From JAAYAY01 sp964429355 (lineage in GTDB: Bacteria; Planctomycetota; Planctomycetia; Pirellulales; Thermoguttaceae), in the NCBI GenBank assembly GCA_964429355.1, contig CAYSCH010000151.1:1-20029 (forward strand): DNA of 20,029 nt, read 5' to 3'. Position 1 is the first letter of the stretch; every line of letters starts with the position of its first letter. The position numbers were made by a program, and so were the translations under genes. Below the pieces are notes generated by a model, which worked only from the letters and a program-made list of their open reading frames with translations, ran no database searches and was not told the DNA's origin. Shown piece by piece: positions 1 through 7,480 of this stretch.

Positions 1-1
1 C

Positions 2-62
2 GCGGGGGGAGGAGACAGCTACCCATAGTCTAACTTCGGGTACGAAAATGACTATCCCCCGC
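2..62. repeat. REP-like structured intergenic element
   Basis: Bases 2-8 (GCGGGGG) pair perfectly with 56-62 (CCCCCGC). Bases 25-30 (ATAGTC) pair perfectly with 50-55 (GACTAT). Inside, TTCG (35-38) can pair with CGAA (43-46), or TACCC (20-24) can pair with GGGTA (38-42), which would make a pseudoknot. On the minus strand it reads GGGGGATAGTCATTTTCG and onward. That resembles the GGGACAGTCCC-type REP elements common in planctomycete intergenic DNA; this likeness is from memory and was not searched. It lies 220 bases beyond the stop of the M20 peptidase gene. Confidence 0.4.
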
Positions 63-179
63 ATGCAGGGGCACAAGTCCGCGAGCCGCGTTCTTTGCGT
101 CTAGCGATGGATGAAACGCTATTCTGGAGTGGTTGCGACCGTAATCGAACTCGCCAGACGAACCAATCAGAAACCCGGC

Positions 180-206
180 GCCCAGCAACCTTTGAACATG
201 CTGGGC
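180..206 (-). terminator. candidate terminator hairpin after M20 peptidase
   Basis: GCCCAGCA (180-187) and TGCTGGGC (199-206) form a perfect 8-bp stem with an 11-base loop, about 75 bases past the stop of the minus-strand peptidase. No clean T-tract follows on the minus strand (only GGGTTTCTG), so it is at best a weak intrinsic terminator. Apart from this and the element at 2-62, bases 1-281 show no supported gene. Confidence 0.3.
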
Positions 207-281
207 TTGTGACTCTTCGCGCCAGCATAGGGCAACCTCTCCAACTTTTTGGCCAGCGAAAGATGCCCTCCTTCGCGCCAG

Positions 282-1823
282 CTACTCCTGCACGTAGTGC
301 TCCTCCATCGCCGGTCGAAAACTATCCATCAGGTCTTCATAGATGTCGAGAGGAGGTTTGGCGTCTTCTGGCAGAAACGACTTGTATGGGTGTTCTTTCG
401 AATAGTCTTCGAATTCCTTCCGGACCTTTTGCAGGGCCTCAGGAACTGCAATCAGGTCGATGGCGGTTGCTGCCATCGCTTTGGCGCCGGCATTGACCCC
501 CTTCCAGGCCGAAGATCCAAAACCGCTGGCAACCATCGACCAGTGGTGACCGGACGCGCCGGGGACTCCGCCCGGAAAGCGAACCGTGGCCGTCGGAGCG
601 ATCAGGGTAACATCGCCGTGGTCCGACGACGGTCCGCCAGTGAACGTGCTCGGCGGTTGCTCTAGCTTGCCGACCTCCTTCGGCATACCCTTCTCGGCCT
701 TGCCCAGTTCCTTCTGGAGGGCCTTGGCGAACTCATGTTCCGCGTCGGTCCACTGGGGCATCCCCACGAGCTTGATGTTGCTGTATGCCAACTCGGCCAG
801 GGCCTTGTTTTCGTGAGCCTGATGAATGGCTCCAATTACCTGAACGTCGGCCAGTTCCGTGCCGGTTGCCAGGGCTGCTCCTTTGGCACAATTCAGTACG
901 CGTTCATACATGCCTGCCAGGCGGCCGTCGGTGTCTCGCAGGTAATACCAGACGCGTGCCCGGTCGGGCACGACATTGGGAGCCTCGCCCCCCTTGAGAA
1001 TGACATAATGCATCCGATGCGTGAAGTGCAGGTGCTCTCGCAGGAAGTTGGTCGAGACGTTCATGATCTCCACGGCATCCAGGGCGCTGCGCCCGTCCCA
1101 CGGTCCTCCGGCGCTGTGGGCTGTGGTGCCCGAGAAGGAATAGACGACCGAGTAGACAGCGCTGCCTCTGATTCCATACTGGGTGCTGAATCCGCTGCTG
1201 GTGTGATTGTTGATAACGGCGTCGACTCCGTTGAAGAGCCCCGCCCGGACCATGTGGGGCCGGCTCACGAGGATCTCCTCCGCGGGCGAGCCGAACACCT
1301 TGATCGTGCCCTGGAGCTTGTGCTCCTCCATCGCCCGTTTGACTGCGATGGCTGCCGCCGTCGCCGCCGCCCCCATCAGGTTGTGTCCGCAGCCGTGGCC
1401 CGGGGCACCGGGAACGAGCGGATCCTGCCGGGATGTCTGTGCCTTTTGCGAGAGCATCGGCAGGGCGTCGTATTCCGCCAGAATACCGATCACCGGTCCA
1501 GCCGATCCGTAACTGGCAACGAAGCAGGTCGGCATGCCGGCCAAGCCTTTTTCGACGGTGAATCCCTCGGTCTCCAGCGTGTCGATCAAGAGTCGCGAGG
1601 ATTGGAATTCCTGCAGGCCAAGTTCGGCATACGACCAGATCGCATCCGAGATCTTGCCGAAGCGTTCAACCACATCGGGTTGGCTCAGCCAGTCGAGAAC
1701 CGATTGCTTTTCTGGCGAAACGGTCGTCTCCGGCTCCTCCTGTGAACGGGCCGGCATCGCCAGCAGCAGGGCGATGAGAAAGGAGCGAACGATAGCCAAA
1801 GGATGAAGAGAATCAACAGTCAT
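282..1823 (-). CDS. secreted M20 family amidohydrolase (AbgB-like)
   Basis: This 513-residue protein belongs to the M20 zinc amidohydrolase/peptidase family, closest in layout to p-aminobenzoyl-glutamate hydrolase subunit B (AbgB). Those enzymes cleave an amide bond in aminoacyl or aroyl-amino-acid substrates. A signal peptide (about residues 1-27, ending PARS) suggests export, unlike cytosolic AbgB. Visible motifs are AEYDALP (116-122), GHGCGHN (142-148, with the metal-binding Cys/His), the SPAEE catalytic glutamate region (179-183), an NNH near 205-207 and a C-terminal SGHHWSM (424-430) typical of the AbgB subgroup. The SAGGPWDGRSALDA segment (237-250) belongs to the dimerisation lid. GGAG lies about nine bases before the ATG. 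The gene is divergent from the six-hairpin protein gene, with 218 bases between. The substrate cannot be read from the sequence. Confidence 0.9.
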   Translation of the reverse strand: MTVDSLHPLAIVRSFLIALLLAMPARSQEEPETTVSPEKQSVLDWLSQPDVVERFGKISDAIWSYAELGLQEFQSSRLLIDTLETEGFTVEKGLAGMPTCFVASYGSAGPVIGILAEYDALPMLSQKAQTSRQDPLVPGAPGHGCGHNLMGAAATAAAIAVKRAMEEHKLQGTIKVFGSPAEEILVSRPHMVRAGLFNGVDAVINNHTSSGFSTQYGIRGSAVYSVVYSFSGTTAHSAGGPWDGRSALDAVEIMNVSTNFLREHLHFTHRMHYVILKGGEAPNVVPDRARVWYYLRDTDGRLAGMYERVLNCAKGAALATGTELADVQVIGAIHQAHENKALAELAYSNIKLVGMPQWTDAEHEFAKALQKELGKAEKGMPKEVGKLEQPPSTFTGGPSSDHGDVTLIAPTATVRFPGGVPGASGHHWSMVASGFGSSAWKGVNAGAKAMAATAIDLIAVPEALQKVRKEFEDYSKEHPYKSFLPEDAKPPLDIYEDLMDSFRPAMEEHYVQE

Positions 1824-1980
1824 GGTTGCGTCTCCGAAGAGCTAAGGGCGTCCAGAAATAGGTTGGTCAATTGGGTGGCGCCCTGAGGAACCAACGGTGT
1901 CGTGCCCCCCGCAAGCTTATTCTAATCGAACCCCTTTCCGCCAATCCAGCCTCGAGAAACGGGCCATTTGAGTTCCGTTG

Positions 1981-2009
1981 TTGCTGCCACCTGGCCGTCA
2001 GGTTAGACT
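1981..2009 (+). promoter_or_regulatory. candidate sigma70-type promoter
   Basis: TTGCTG (1981-1986) and TAGACT (2004-2009) are separated by exactly 17 bases. The predicted transcription start falls about 26 bases before the ATG at 2042, in the divergent 1824-2041 spacer. The match to consensus is partial (TTG of the -35 box, four of six in the -10 box), and planctomycete promoter rules are poorly known. Confidence 0.35.
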
Positions 2010-2041
2010 GGCGTGACAGCTCGATCATCCGGAGGTTTTCC

Positions 2042-4087
2042 ATGCATTTCCCATGGGTATTGACTGCTCTCGTGACCACGCTGCTGGCCCGACCCTGCCT
2101 TGCTGCCGAGGAGGTGCCGGACACGCAACTGCGATTCACACAACAGGCCGGCCGATCCGCCGTCGAGGTCCTCTCCGGCGACTCCGTCGTCCTCGCATCG
2201 CCCACCGAGGGATTGTGGTCGATCGCGACCGCATGGCAAGAGGGCTGGCCGGCCGATTGGCGCCATGTGCAGCCGCAGGACGTCTTGCAGGAAGGTCCCT
2301 GGACAATCCTGCGAGGCGCCTTGGCAACAGAGGCCGGCACCTGGCAGCTTCGCGACGCCTACCGCTCCCGTGGCCGCACGGTCGAGTGCATTCGTCGCTG
2401 GGAGTGGCAGGGCGACCAACCAGCGGACCGAACCACGCTGGCCGTCCGCTGGCTGGCGCCCGACGCCAAGGGGCAGGTGCTCCTGCCTGGCATTCTCTAC
2501 TACGGCAACCCGTCGGGAGCAGCCAGCGGGCGAACGCCGGTCTTCTCCCAGCAATCCCCGCTCGCCGTCTTTGAAGAGCACCGGTATCCGCTCCCCTTTG
2601 CATCGCTGGAATGGTTGCAGGGCGATAGGCGGTTCGGTGCCGCCCTGCACAGTCTGCCTGCCCCGGTCCCCTGCGGGAATCTGCCCGACCAGTGGTGGTC
2701 CCTCGGTGTCGATGGGGCGGGAAGCGGCACGGAGTTGATTCTGCTCTCCGGCCCGTGCGCGTCGAACGGCCAGAAGAGCGTGATCAAGGCCGTCCAACCG
2801 GGCTTCGTTCCTTACGACAATGCGTATCTGAACGTCGCCCCCGGCACGATCATTGAAAAAACCTTCCGCCTGGAGGTCTACCCGGTCGATCGGGAAGGTT
2901 CCGGCTTCCGTCGCCCCACCTGGACCTCGATCGACTGGTTTCAGCCCACCAACATGGATGCGTTTCCAACCATCAGCGAGATCACGGAGGCAAAGTACCG
3001 ATTTGCCAAGACGCGTTGGCACGAGGCGGGCGACGCGGCCGGGTTCAAGAAGTTTCCCGATCGGCCGTTCTTCGTCTTCGGCTGGTGCGGCCAGGCTGCG
3101 GCACCGGGCTACGCGCTGCAGGTTCTCGCCGATCGACTTGGCGATCCGGATATCCCCGGCATGGTCCAGAAGTCACTCGACTTTCTCTCGACGGCCCAAT
3201 TCTACGAGGGCGGTTTCCACACCTGGTACAACTATGACGAGAAAACCTGGTCCCACCACGAGCCCCTCTCCCAGGGGCAGGGGATGCTCAACATGGCCCG
3301 GGCAATCCAGGTCGGCCGCAAGGCCGGGCGAGATACCTCGCGATGGGAGTCGTTCCTGAAGAAGGCCGCCGACTTTCACTCCGAGCGAATCCTGCGCGAC
3401 GATTGGCATCCCCGTTCAACCGATGAAGGGTTCTTCATTGCGCCCCTCTGCCTGGCGGCCGAATTGTTCGAGAGCGATCTCCACCGCCGCGCGGGTATCA
3501 AGGGGGCGGAGCACTACGCAGACCGCCATTTGCTCATGCGAGAACCCTATTGGGGCGGCACACTCGACGCCCAGTGCGAAGACAAGGAGGGAGCATACGC
3601 CGCGTTTCAAGGTTTCCTGGCCGCCTACGAACTAACAGGTGAGGACCGTTTTCTCCAGTGGGCCCGGCACGCGTGCGACGTGATGCTCACCTACCTGGTC
3701 GTGTGGGACATTGACCTTCCCCCCGGCCGGCTGCGGAACCACGGATTCAAAACGCGGGGATGGACCGTCGTCTCGCCCCAGAACCAGCACATCGATGCCT
3801 ATGGCGTGCTCATGGCCCCCGACATCTATCGCCTCGGGCAGATCCTCGGCGACGACCGCCTCCAGCAAATTGGCCTCCTCATGTTCCGAAGCTGCGGCCA
3901 GCTCATCGATCCCTACGGTAGCCACGGTGAGCAGCCTCAGCATACCAACTACGCCCAGCGCGGACGGGTCGACGACCTATTTGCCTTGCGCGGGGGTTAT
4001 GTGGAAGACTGGACAGTCTTCTGGCTGACAGCCCATTTCTTGAATGCGGCGGCGAGGTTTGAGGAGTTGGGAGTCAGCAGGAGATGA
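2042..4087 (+). CDS. secreted six-hairpin (alpha/alpha barrel) glycosidase-like protein
   Basis: This 681-residue exported protein starts at the ATG at 2042. An upstream in-frame ATG at 1871 is rejected because the sequence before 2042 is not protein-like, and GGAGG sits at 2031-2035, six bases before the chosen start. A signal peptide ends near residue 21 (CLA-AEE). Residues about 25-310 look like a beta-rich N-terminal domain. Residues about 320-680 are helical with regularly spaced aromatic motifs (FFVFGWCGQ near 343, WYNYDEKTW near 395, QNQHIDAYG near 581), as in six-hairpin glycosidases and polysaccharide lyases. This fold usually acts on glycans, but I cannot name a GH family or catalytic residues, so the activity is inferred from fold only. 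Its TGA overlaps the start of the next small ORF as ATGA. Confidence 0.75.
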   Translation: MHFPWVLTALVTTLLARPCLAAEEVPDTQLRFTQQAGRSAVEVLSGDSVVLASPTEGLWSIATAWQEGWPADWRHVQPQDVLQEGPWTILRGALATEAGTWQLRDAYRSRGRTVECIRRWEWQGDQPADRTTLAVRWLAPDAKGQVLLPGILYYGNPSGAASGRTPVFSQQSPLAVFEEHRYPLPFASLEWLQGDRRFGAALHSLPAPVPCGNLPDQWWSLGVDGAGSGTELILLSGPCASNGQKSVIKAVQPGFVPYDNAYLNVAPGTIIEKTFRLEVYPVDREGSGFRRPTWTSIDWFQPTNMDAFPTISEITEAKYRFAKTRWHEAGDAAGFKKFPDRPFFVFGWCGQAAAPGYALQVLADRLGDPDIPGMVQKSLDFLSTAQFYEGGFHTWYNYDEKTWSHHEPLSQGQGMLNMARAIQVGRKAGRDTSRWESFLKKAADFHSERILRDDWHPRSTDEGFFIAPLCLAAELFESDLHRRAGIKGAEHYADRHLLMREPYWGGTLDAQCEDKEGAYAAFQGFLAAYELTGEDRFLQWARHACDVMLTYLVVWDIDLPPGRLRNHGFKTRGWTVVSPQNQHIDAYGVLMAPDIYRLGQILGDDRLQQIGLLMFRSCGQLIDPYGSHGEQPQHTNYAQRGRVDDLFALRGGYVEDWTVFWLTAHFLNAAARFEELGVSRR

Positions 4088-4347
4088 CCATCACCGATGG
4101 CCTCCTGTCCGGCAAAATCAACGGCCCCGATCCCTACCTGATCCGAATGCTCGTCAATGTTGCCGGCGACGAGTACCCCGTGATCCGCCTTCGCATGCGT
4201 GTGACGGCCGGACACAGCGGGCAGTTCTTCTGGACTACCGAGGCCTCGCCTTTTCAGGTTCTGGACAATTCCGTCCAAGTATCTTGGATCTCTCAAAAGT
4301 CGCAGCGTCCGCATGGCCGAAACTGCGTCCATATGCTTGCTTCTTGA
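4084..4347 (+). CDS. small ORF, possible truncated beta-sandwich module
   Basis: This 87-residue frame starts with ATGA overlapping the stop of the preceding gene, which suggests translational coupling. Residues 1-57 read like part of a real domain (GPDPYLIRML, VIRLRMRV, then GQFFWTTEASPF). They recall carbohydrate-binding-like beta-sandwich modules in planctomycete secreted proteins, where a G-Q-x-F-W-T-T strand is frequent; this likeness is from memory. From about residue 58 the sequence loses that character (basic, Ser/Gln-rich) and ends early. The frame has no signal peptide of its own. It may be a truncated or frameshifted remnant of a longer gene, or a spurious frame. No function can be assigned. 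Confidence 0.4.
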   Translation: MTITDGLLSGKINGPDPYLIRMLVNVAGDEYPVIRLRMRVTAGHSGQFFWTTEASPFQVLDNSVQVSWISQKSQRPHGRNCVHMLAS

Positions 4348-4415
4348 TTCTTTCGCCGCTATCCTGGGGGGCACGCAGACGGTGTGCCAATCTGTCCATC
4401 AAAGGAGAGTTATAC

Positions 4416-5474
4416 ATGGGATCGTCAGAAAACAATCGTCGCGATTTCCTCAAGGTTACCGGGGCGACAGTCGCGGGCGTGTCGCTTGGAGCGTTGTCCT
4501 CGGCCAATGCAGATCCTGTCGACACCACCAAGATCCTCAACTTCAATCCCAAGATGGGTTATCGCCCCTTGGGCAAGACCGGGCACATGATCTCCGAGAT
4601 CAGTCTCGGCGGACACGGGGGCAAGACGGTGGAGGACCGGATTCCCGTTCTCGAGAAGGCGGTGGAACTCGGGATGAACTACGTCGATAACAACATCGAC
4701 GCCGAGTGTAACCTCTACGGTGAGGCCATGTCGCAGAGCAGCGGCGCCAAACGCGACCGCTGGTTCATCGGATTCGCCTCGTGGCCGGAGAAAATCACCG
4801 AGGAATACGAAGCCCAACTGACTACCGACGGGATGATGAAATCCATCGAGGATCGCCTCGTCTCCTACAAGACCGACATGCTCGACATGTGGCGTCCGGT
4901 TGGTGCAACCTGGGGAGAAGGTCAGACCCAGATGGCCACCATGCTGATGGTCAGCAACAAGGCCCTCGACATGGTCGTCGAGGTGTTCGAAAAGGCGAAA
5001 CAGCAAGGTAAGGTTCGCTTCCTCGGAGTCTCGGCCCACAATCCCAAGGTCTTCCACCGCGTGCTCAACGAGTACCCGCAGTTCTCCGTGATCATTTTCC
5101 CGTACCTGTTCCTGACGAAAGAGTTCGGCGGCGACGGCCTGCTCAAACTGGCCGAGGAGAAGCAGGTCGGCGTGATCGGCCTGAAGCCGTTCGGAGCCGG
5201 AACGACCTTCGGACTCAAGCCGCAGCAGATCGAGGGCCGCGTTGATTCACGGGCAAAATCCCTCGTCAAGGAAATGCTCAAGGAGACGCGGCTTTCTGCG
5301 ATCATTCCGGGTGTCAACATCCCCGAGCAACTGGAAATAAACGTGGCAGGTGCCTACGAAAAGGACCAGCCCCAGACCCCCGAAGATAAGCAGGCCCTTG
5401 AGGAATGCCGTCGCAACTACTACGCCAATCTCACCCCCGACTACCGATGGCTCCACAAATGGGAAACGGTATGA
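4416..5474 (+). CDS. Tat-exported aldo/keto reductase-like protein, tetrad incomplete
   Basis: This 352-residue protein starts at the ATG at 4416, preceded by AAAGGAGAG (4401-4409). The same frame is open further upstream, but that part is not protein-like. The N-terminus NRRDFLK (7-13) followed by a hydrophobic stretch is a Tat signal. The body follows the aldo/keto reductase barrel: YRPLGKTG (49-56), ELGMNYVDNN (84-93), KVRFLGVSAHN (199-209), VGVIGLKPFGAG (251-262) and SAIIPGV (294-300). D91 and Y101 match the catalytic Asp and Tyr. The usual Lys is replaced in WFIGFAS (116-122), and the usual His in the L-x-H-R-P motif is Trp159 (MWRP). Normal NAD(P)H-dependent carbonyl reduction is therefore doubtful. 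The stop overlaps the start of a tetraheme cytochrome gene, so the two are probably made together. Confidence 0.85.
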   Translation: MGSSENNRRDFLKVTGATVAGVSLGALSSANADPVDTTKILNFNPKMGYRPLGKTGHMISEISLGGHGGKTVEDRIPVLEKAVELGMNYVDNNIDAECNLYGEAMSQSSGAKRDRWFIGFASWPEKITEEYEAQLTTDGMMKSIEDRLVSYKTDMLDMWRPVGATWGEGQTQMATMLMVSNKALDMVVEVFEKAKQQGKVRFLGVSAHNPKVFHRVLNEYPQFSVIIFPYLFLTKEFGGDGLLKLAEEKQVGVIGLKPFGAGTTFGLKPQQIEGRVDSRAKSLVKEMLKETRLSAIIPGVNIPEQLEINVAGAYEKDQPQTPEDKQALEECRRNYYANLTPDYRWLHKWETV

Positions 5475-6052
5475 TGCGTTTCATGCTCGTGTGTCTGCCG
5501 GTCCTGGCGGTTGTTCTCGGATTCGTGCTGGCAACGCCTCATTCGCCGGCCGATACTCCGCAGGCTCCTTCCGCGGAGAAGGAGCCTGCACCGACTGCGG
5601 GCGAACCGGCGGCCGAAGGCGGCCACGACGAGGCCATGATCGATCCCCTCGGACCCAACTCGGCCTGCTATGTCTGCCACATGACGTTCGTCTTCGAAGA
5701 ATTGGCCAAGACCCATCTGGCCGAGAAGGTCACGTGCATCGAGTGCCACGGCCTTAGCGCGGCCCATGCGAACGACGAAAATATCGGAGCGACGAAACCC
5801 GACATCACCTACAAGCGCGAGAAGATCGACGCTTCCTGCCAGAAATGCCACGAGACTCACGATGTGGCGGCAAACAAGGTCGTGGCCCGATTCCTGGAAC
5901 GTCAGCTCAAGGATCCAAAGCCGGTGTGTACCGACTGCCACGGCATGCACCGTATCGAACATGCCGAGGAGGAACCCGCGGCCGAAGAGGCTTCACCCCC
6001 GAAATCCCCCACCCCGGCCCCGGAGAGTGGCCCCAAGACGCCCGCCTCTTGA
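5471..6052 (+). CDS. tetraheme cytochrome c, exported
   Basis: This 193-residue protein has four CXXCH heme c motifs: CYVCH (66-70), CIECH (89-93), CQKCH (123-127) and CTDCH (153-157). Extra histidines nearby (H82, H99, H130, H160, H164) could be distal ligands for bis-His hemes. A hydrophobic N-terminus (residues 3-21) is a signal peptide or membrane anchor. It is followed by a Pro/Ala/Glu-rich spacer, and the tail after 165 is also Glu/Pro-rich. The layout resembles small multiheme (c3/c7/NapC-like) electron carriers, but no specific family is claimed. The ATG at 5471 overlaps the AKR-like stop as ATGA; an in-frame ATG at 5459 is an alternative. It probably passes electrons to or from the partner protein on the outer face of the cytoplasmic membrane. 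Confidence 0.88.
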   Translation: MMRFMLVCLPVLAVVLGFVLATPHSPADTPQAPSAEKEPAPTAGEPAAEGGHDEAMIDPLGPNSACYVCHMTFVFEELAKTHLAEKVTCIECHGLSAAHANDENIGATKPDITYKREKIDASCQKCHETHDVAANKVVARFLERQLKDPKPVCTDCHGMHRIEHAEEEPAAEEASPPKSPTPAPESGPKTPAS

Positions 6053-6322
6053 TCGACCCCCCTGATACCTTTCCGAATTGCCCGCATCTCCTGGATCGCG
6101 AATACCCGCTTGCTGACGGGCCGGCATGGATTTCCGCCAATCGCACCCGGATTGGTTCAGCCAACTCGTCCACAAAACACGCGAATCAGGACTTCATGGA
6201 AGAAAGGAAGTCACCTCAATGCTGTTCTTCACCCTTGCCACACCAGTTCGTCGGCGGGCTGTTCTCCTTTCTGTTGGATGATCGCAAATACTGGTCCTGA
6301 TACTGATATGAAGGACACCCCA

Positions 6323-7453
6323 ATGAAATCAACGACTCTTCTCTTGACACTGGCCGCAATCTGGATCATGCCCGCATTCGCGGCGGAACCTCCCGGCTAT
6401 GTCGGCCCGCCAACCGACCTGCAAGCCGTCACCAACCGAGCCTTCACGGGGATTCCTAGCCTGGCAGTTTCGCCTGGCGGGCGACTGTGGGCCACCTGGT
6501 ATGCGGGTATCACGCCCAATGAGGATCAAAACAACTACGTCGTGCTCAGTACGAGCGGCGATGACGGCAAAACCTGGAGTGAGGTCCTCGTCGTCGATCC
6601 CGACGCCGGTGGACCCCGGCGCGCTTTCGATCCGGAACTCTGGATCGCTCCCGACGGTCGCCTCCGCTGGAGCTGGACCGATCGGATCGGCAGCGATCCC
6701 GCAACCGATGGCCTCTGGATGATGGAGATTGCCGATCCGGAGTCGGTAGACTCGCCCCGGGAGCAACCGGTCTGCATCGCCTCCGGTGTCATGATGTGCA
6801 AGCCCCTGGCGCTCTCGACCGGCCAATGGGCCTTGCCGGTTGCCACCTGGCGGACGGAGAAAAGCTCGAAGATGATTGTCTCGACCGATGCCGGCAAGAC
6901 CTGGACCCTTCGCGGCGGTGCGACGATACCGGCCGAGGATCGGTTGTTCGACGAGCACATGTTCGTCGAACGCAAAGACGGATCCCTTTGGGTGTTGACG
7001 CGAACGAAGTACGGCATTGCGGAAAGCACTTCCAGCGACCGCGGCGCCACCTGGTCCGATCTGAAGCCCTCCAAACTGCAGCACCCCTCGGCACGGTTCT
7101 TCATCCGCCGCCTGGACTCGGGTAACCTGTTGCTGGTCAAACATGGCCCCCTCTACGAAAAAACCGGCCGGTCTCACCTGACGGCCTACCTGTCCAACGA
7201 CGACGGCACCAGTTGGCAAGGCGGCCTGTTGCTTGACGAGCGCAGCGGAGTTTCCTACCCCGACGGCCAGCAGGACAACGACGGGCTGATCCGCATCATC
7301 TACGACTACAATCGCACCTCCGACCGGCTCATCCTCATCGCCTCCTTCCGCGAAGCCGACGTCCTGACCGGCCGGACCGACTCCCCGACCGTTCGCCTCC
7401 GACAACTTGTCAGCAAGGCAAGCGGCGGCCAGGAAAAGCAGAATAGCCCGTAG
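6323..7453 (+). CDS. secreted sialidase / BNR-repeat protein
   Basis: This 376-residue protein belongs to the sialidase (BNR/Asp-box) superfamily, six-bladed propellers that hydrolyse or bind glycans. Four Asp-box motifs are visible: SGDDGKTW (78-85), STDAGKTW (187-194), SSDRGATW (237-244) and SNDDGTSW (291-298). A signal peptide covers about residues 1-20 (AFA-AEPP). I chose the ATG at 6323 because AAGGA (6311-6315) sits seven bases upstream; the ATG at 6308 in the same frame is the alternative. Catalytic candidates include E105 in AFDPELW and a Tyr/Arg-rich C-terminus, but the arginine triad of true sialidases is not securely placed. It could be a non-sialidase glycoside hydrolase of similar fold. 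The next gene starts 27 bases downstream. Confidence 0.82.
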   Translation: MKSTTLLLTLAAIWIMPAFAAEPPGYVGPPTDLQAVTNRAFTGIPSLAVSPGGRLWATWYAGITPNEDQNNYVVLSTSGDDGKTWSEVLVVDPDAGGPRRAFDPELWIAPDGRLRWSWTDRIGSDPATDGLWMMEIADPESVDSPREQPVCIASGVMMCKPLALSTGQWALPVATWRTEKSSKMIVSTDAGKTWTLRGGATIPAEDRLFDEHMFVERKDGSLWVLTRTKYGIAESTSSDRGATWSDLKPSKLQHPSARFFIRRLDSGNLLLVKHGPLYEKTGRSHLTAYLSNDDGTSWQGGLLLDERSGVSYPDGQQDNDGLIRIIYDYNRTSDRLILIASFREADVLTGRTDSPTVRLRQLVSKASGGQEKQNSP

Positions 7454-7480
7454 CACAATGCCGTTCACAGGACTTGCGGA

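Noticed and set aside
215..282. 12-base direct repeat CTTCGCGCCAGC at 215-226 and 271-282
   Set aside because: Only two short copies, one touching the stop codon; no array or target-site logic, so treated as chance.
735..1745. 336-codon plus-strand frame
   Set aside because: It is a shadow of the M20 peptidase gene, with no signal or domain of its own.
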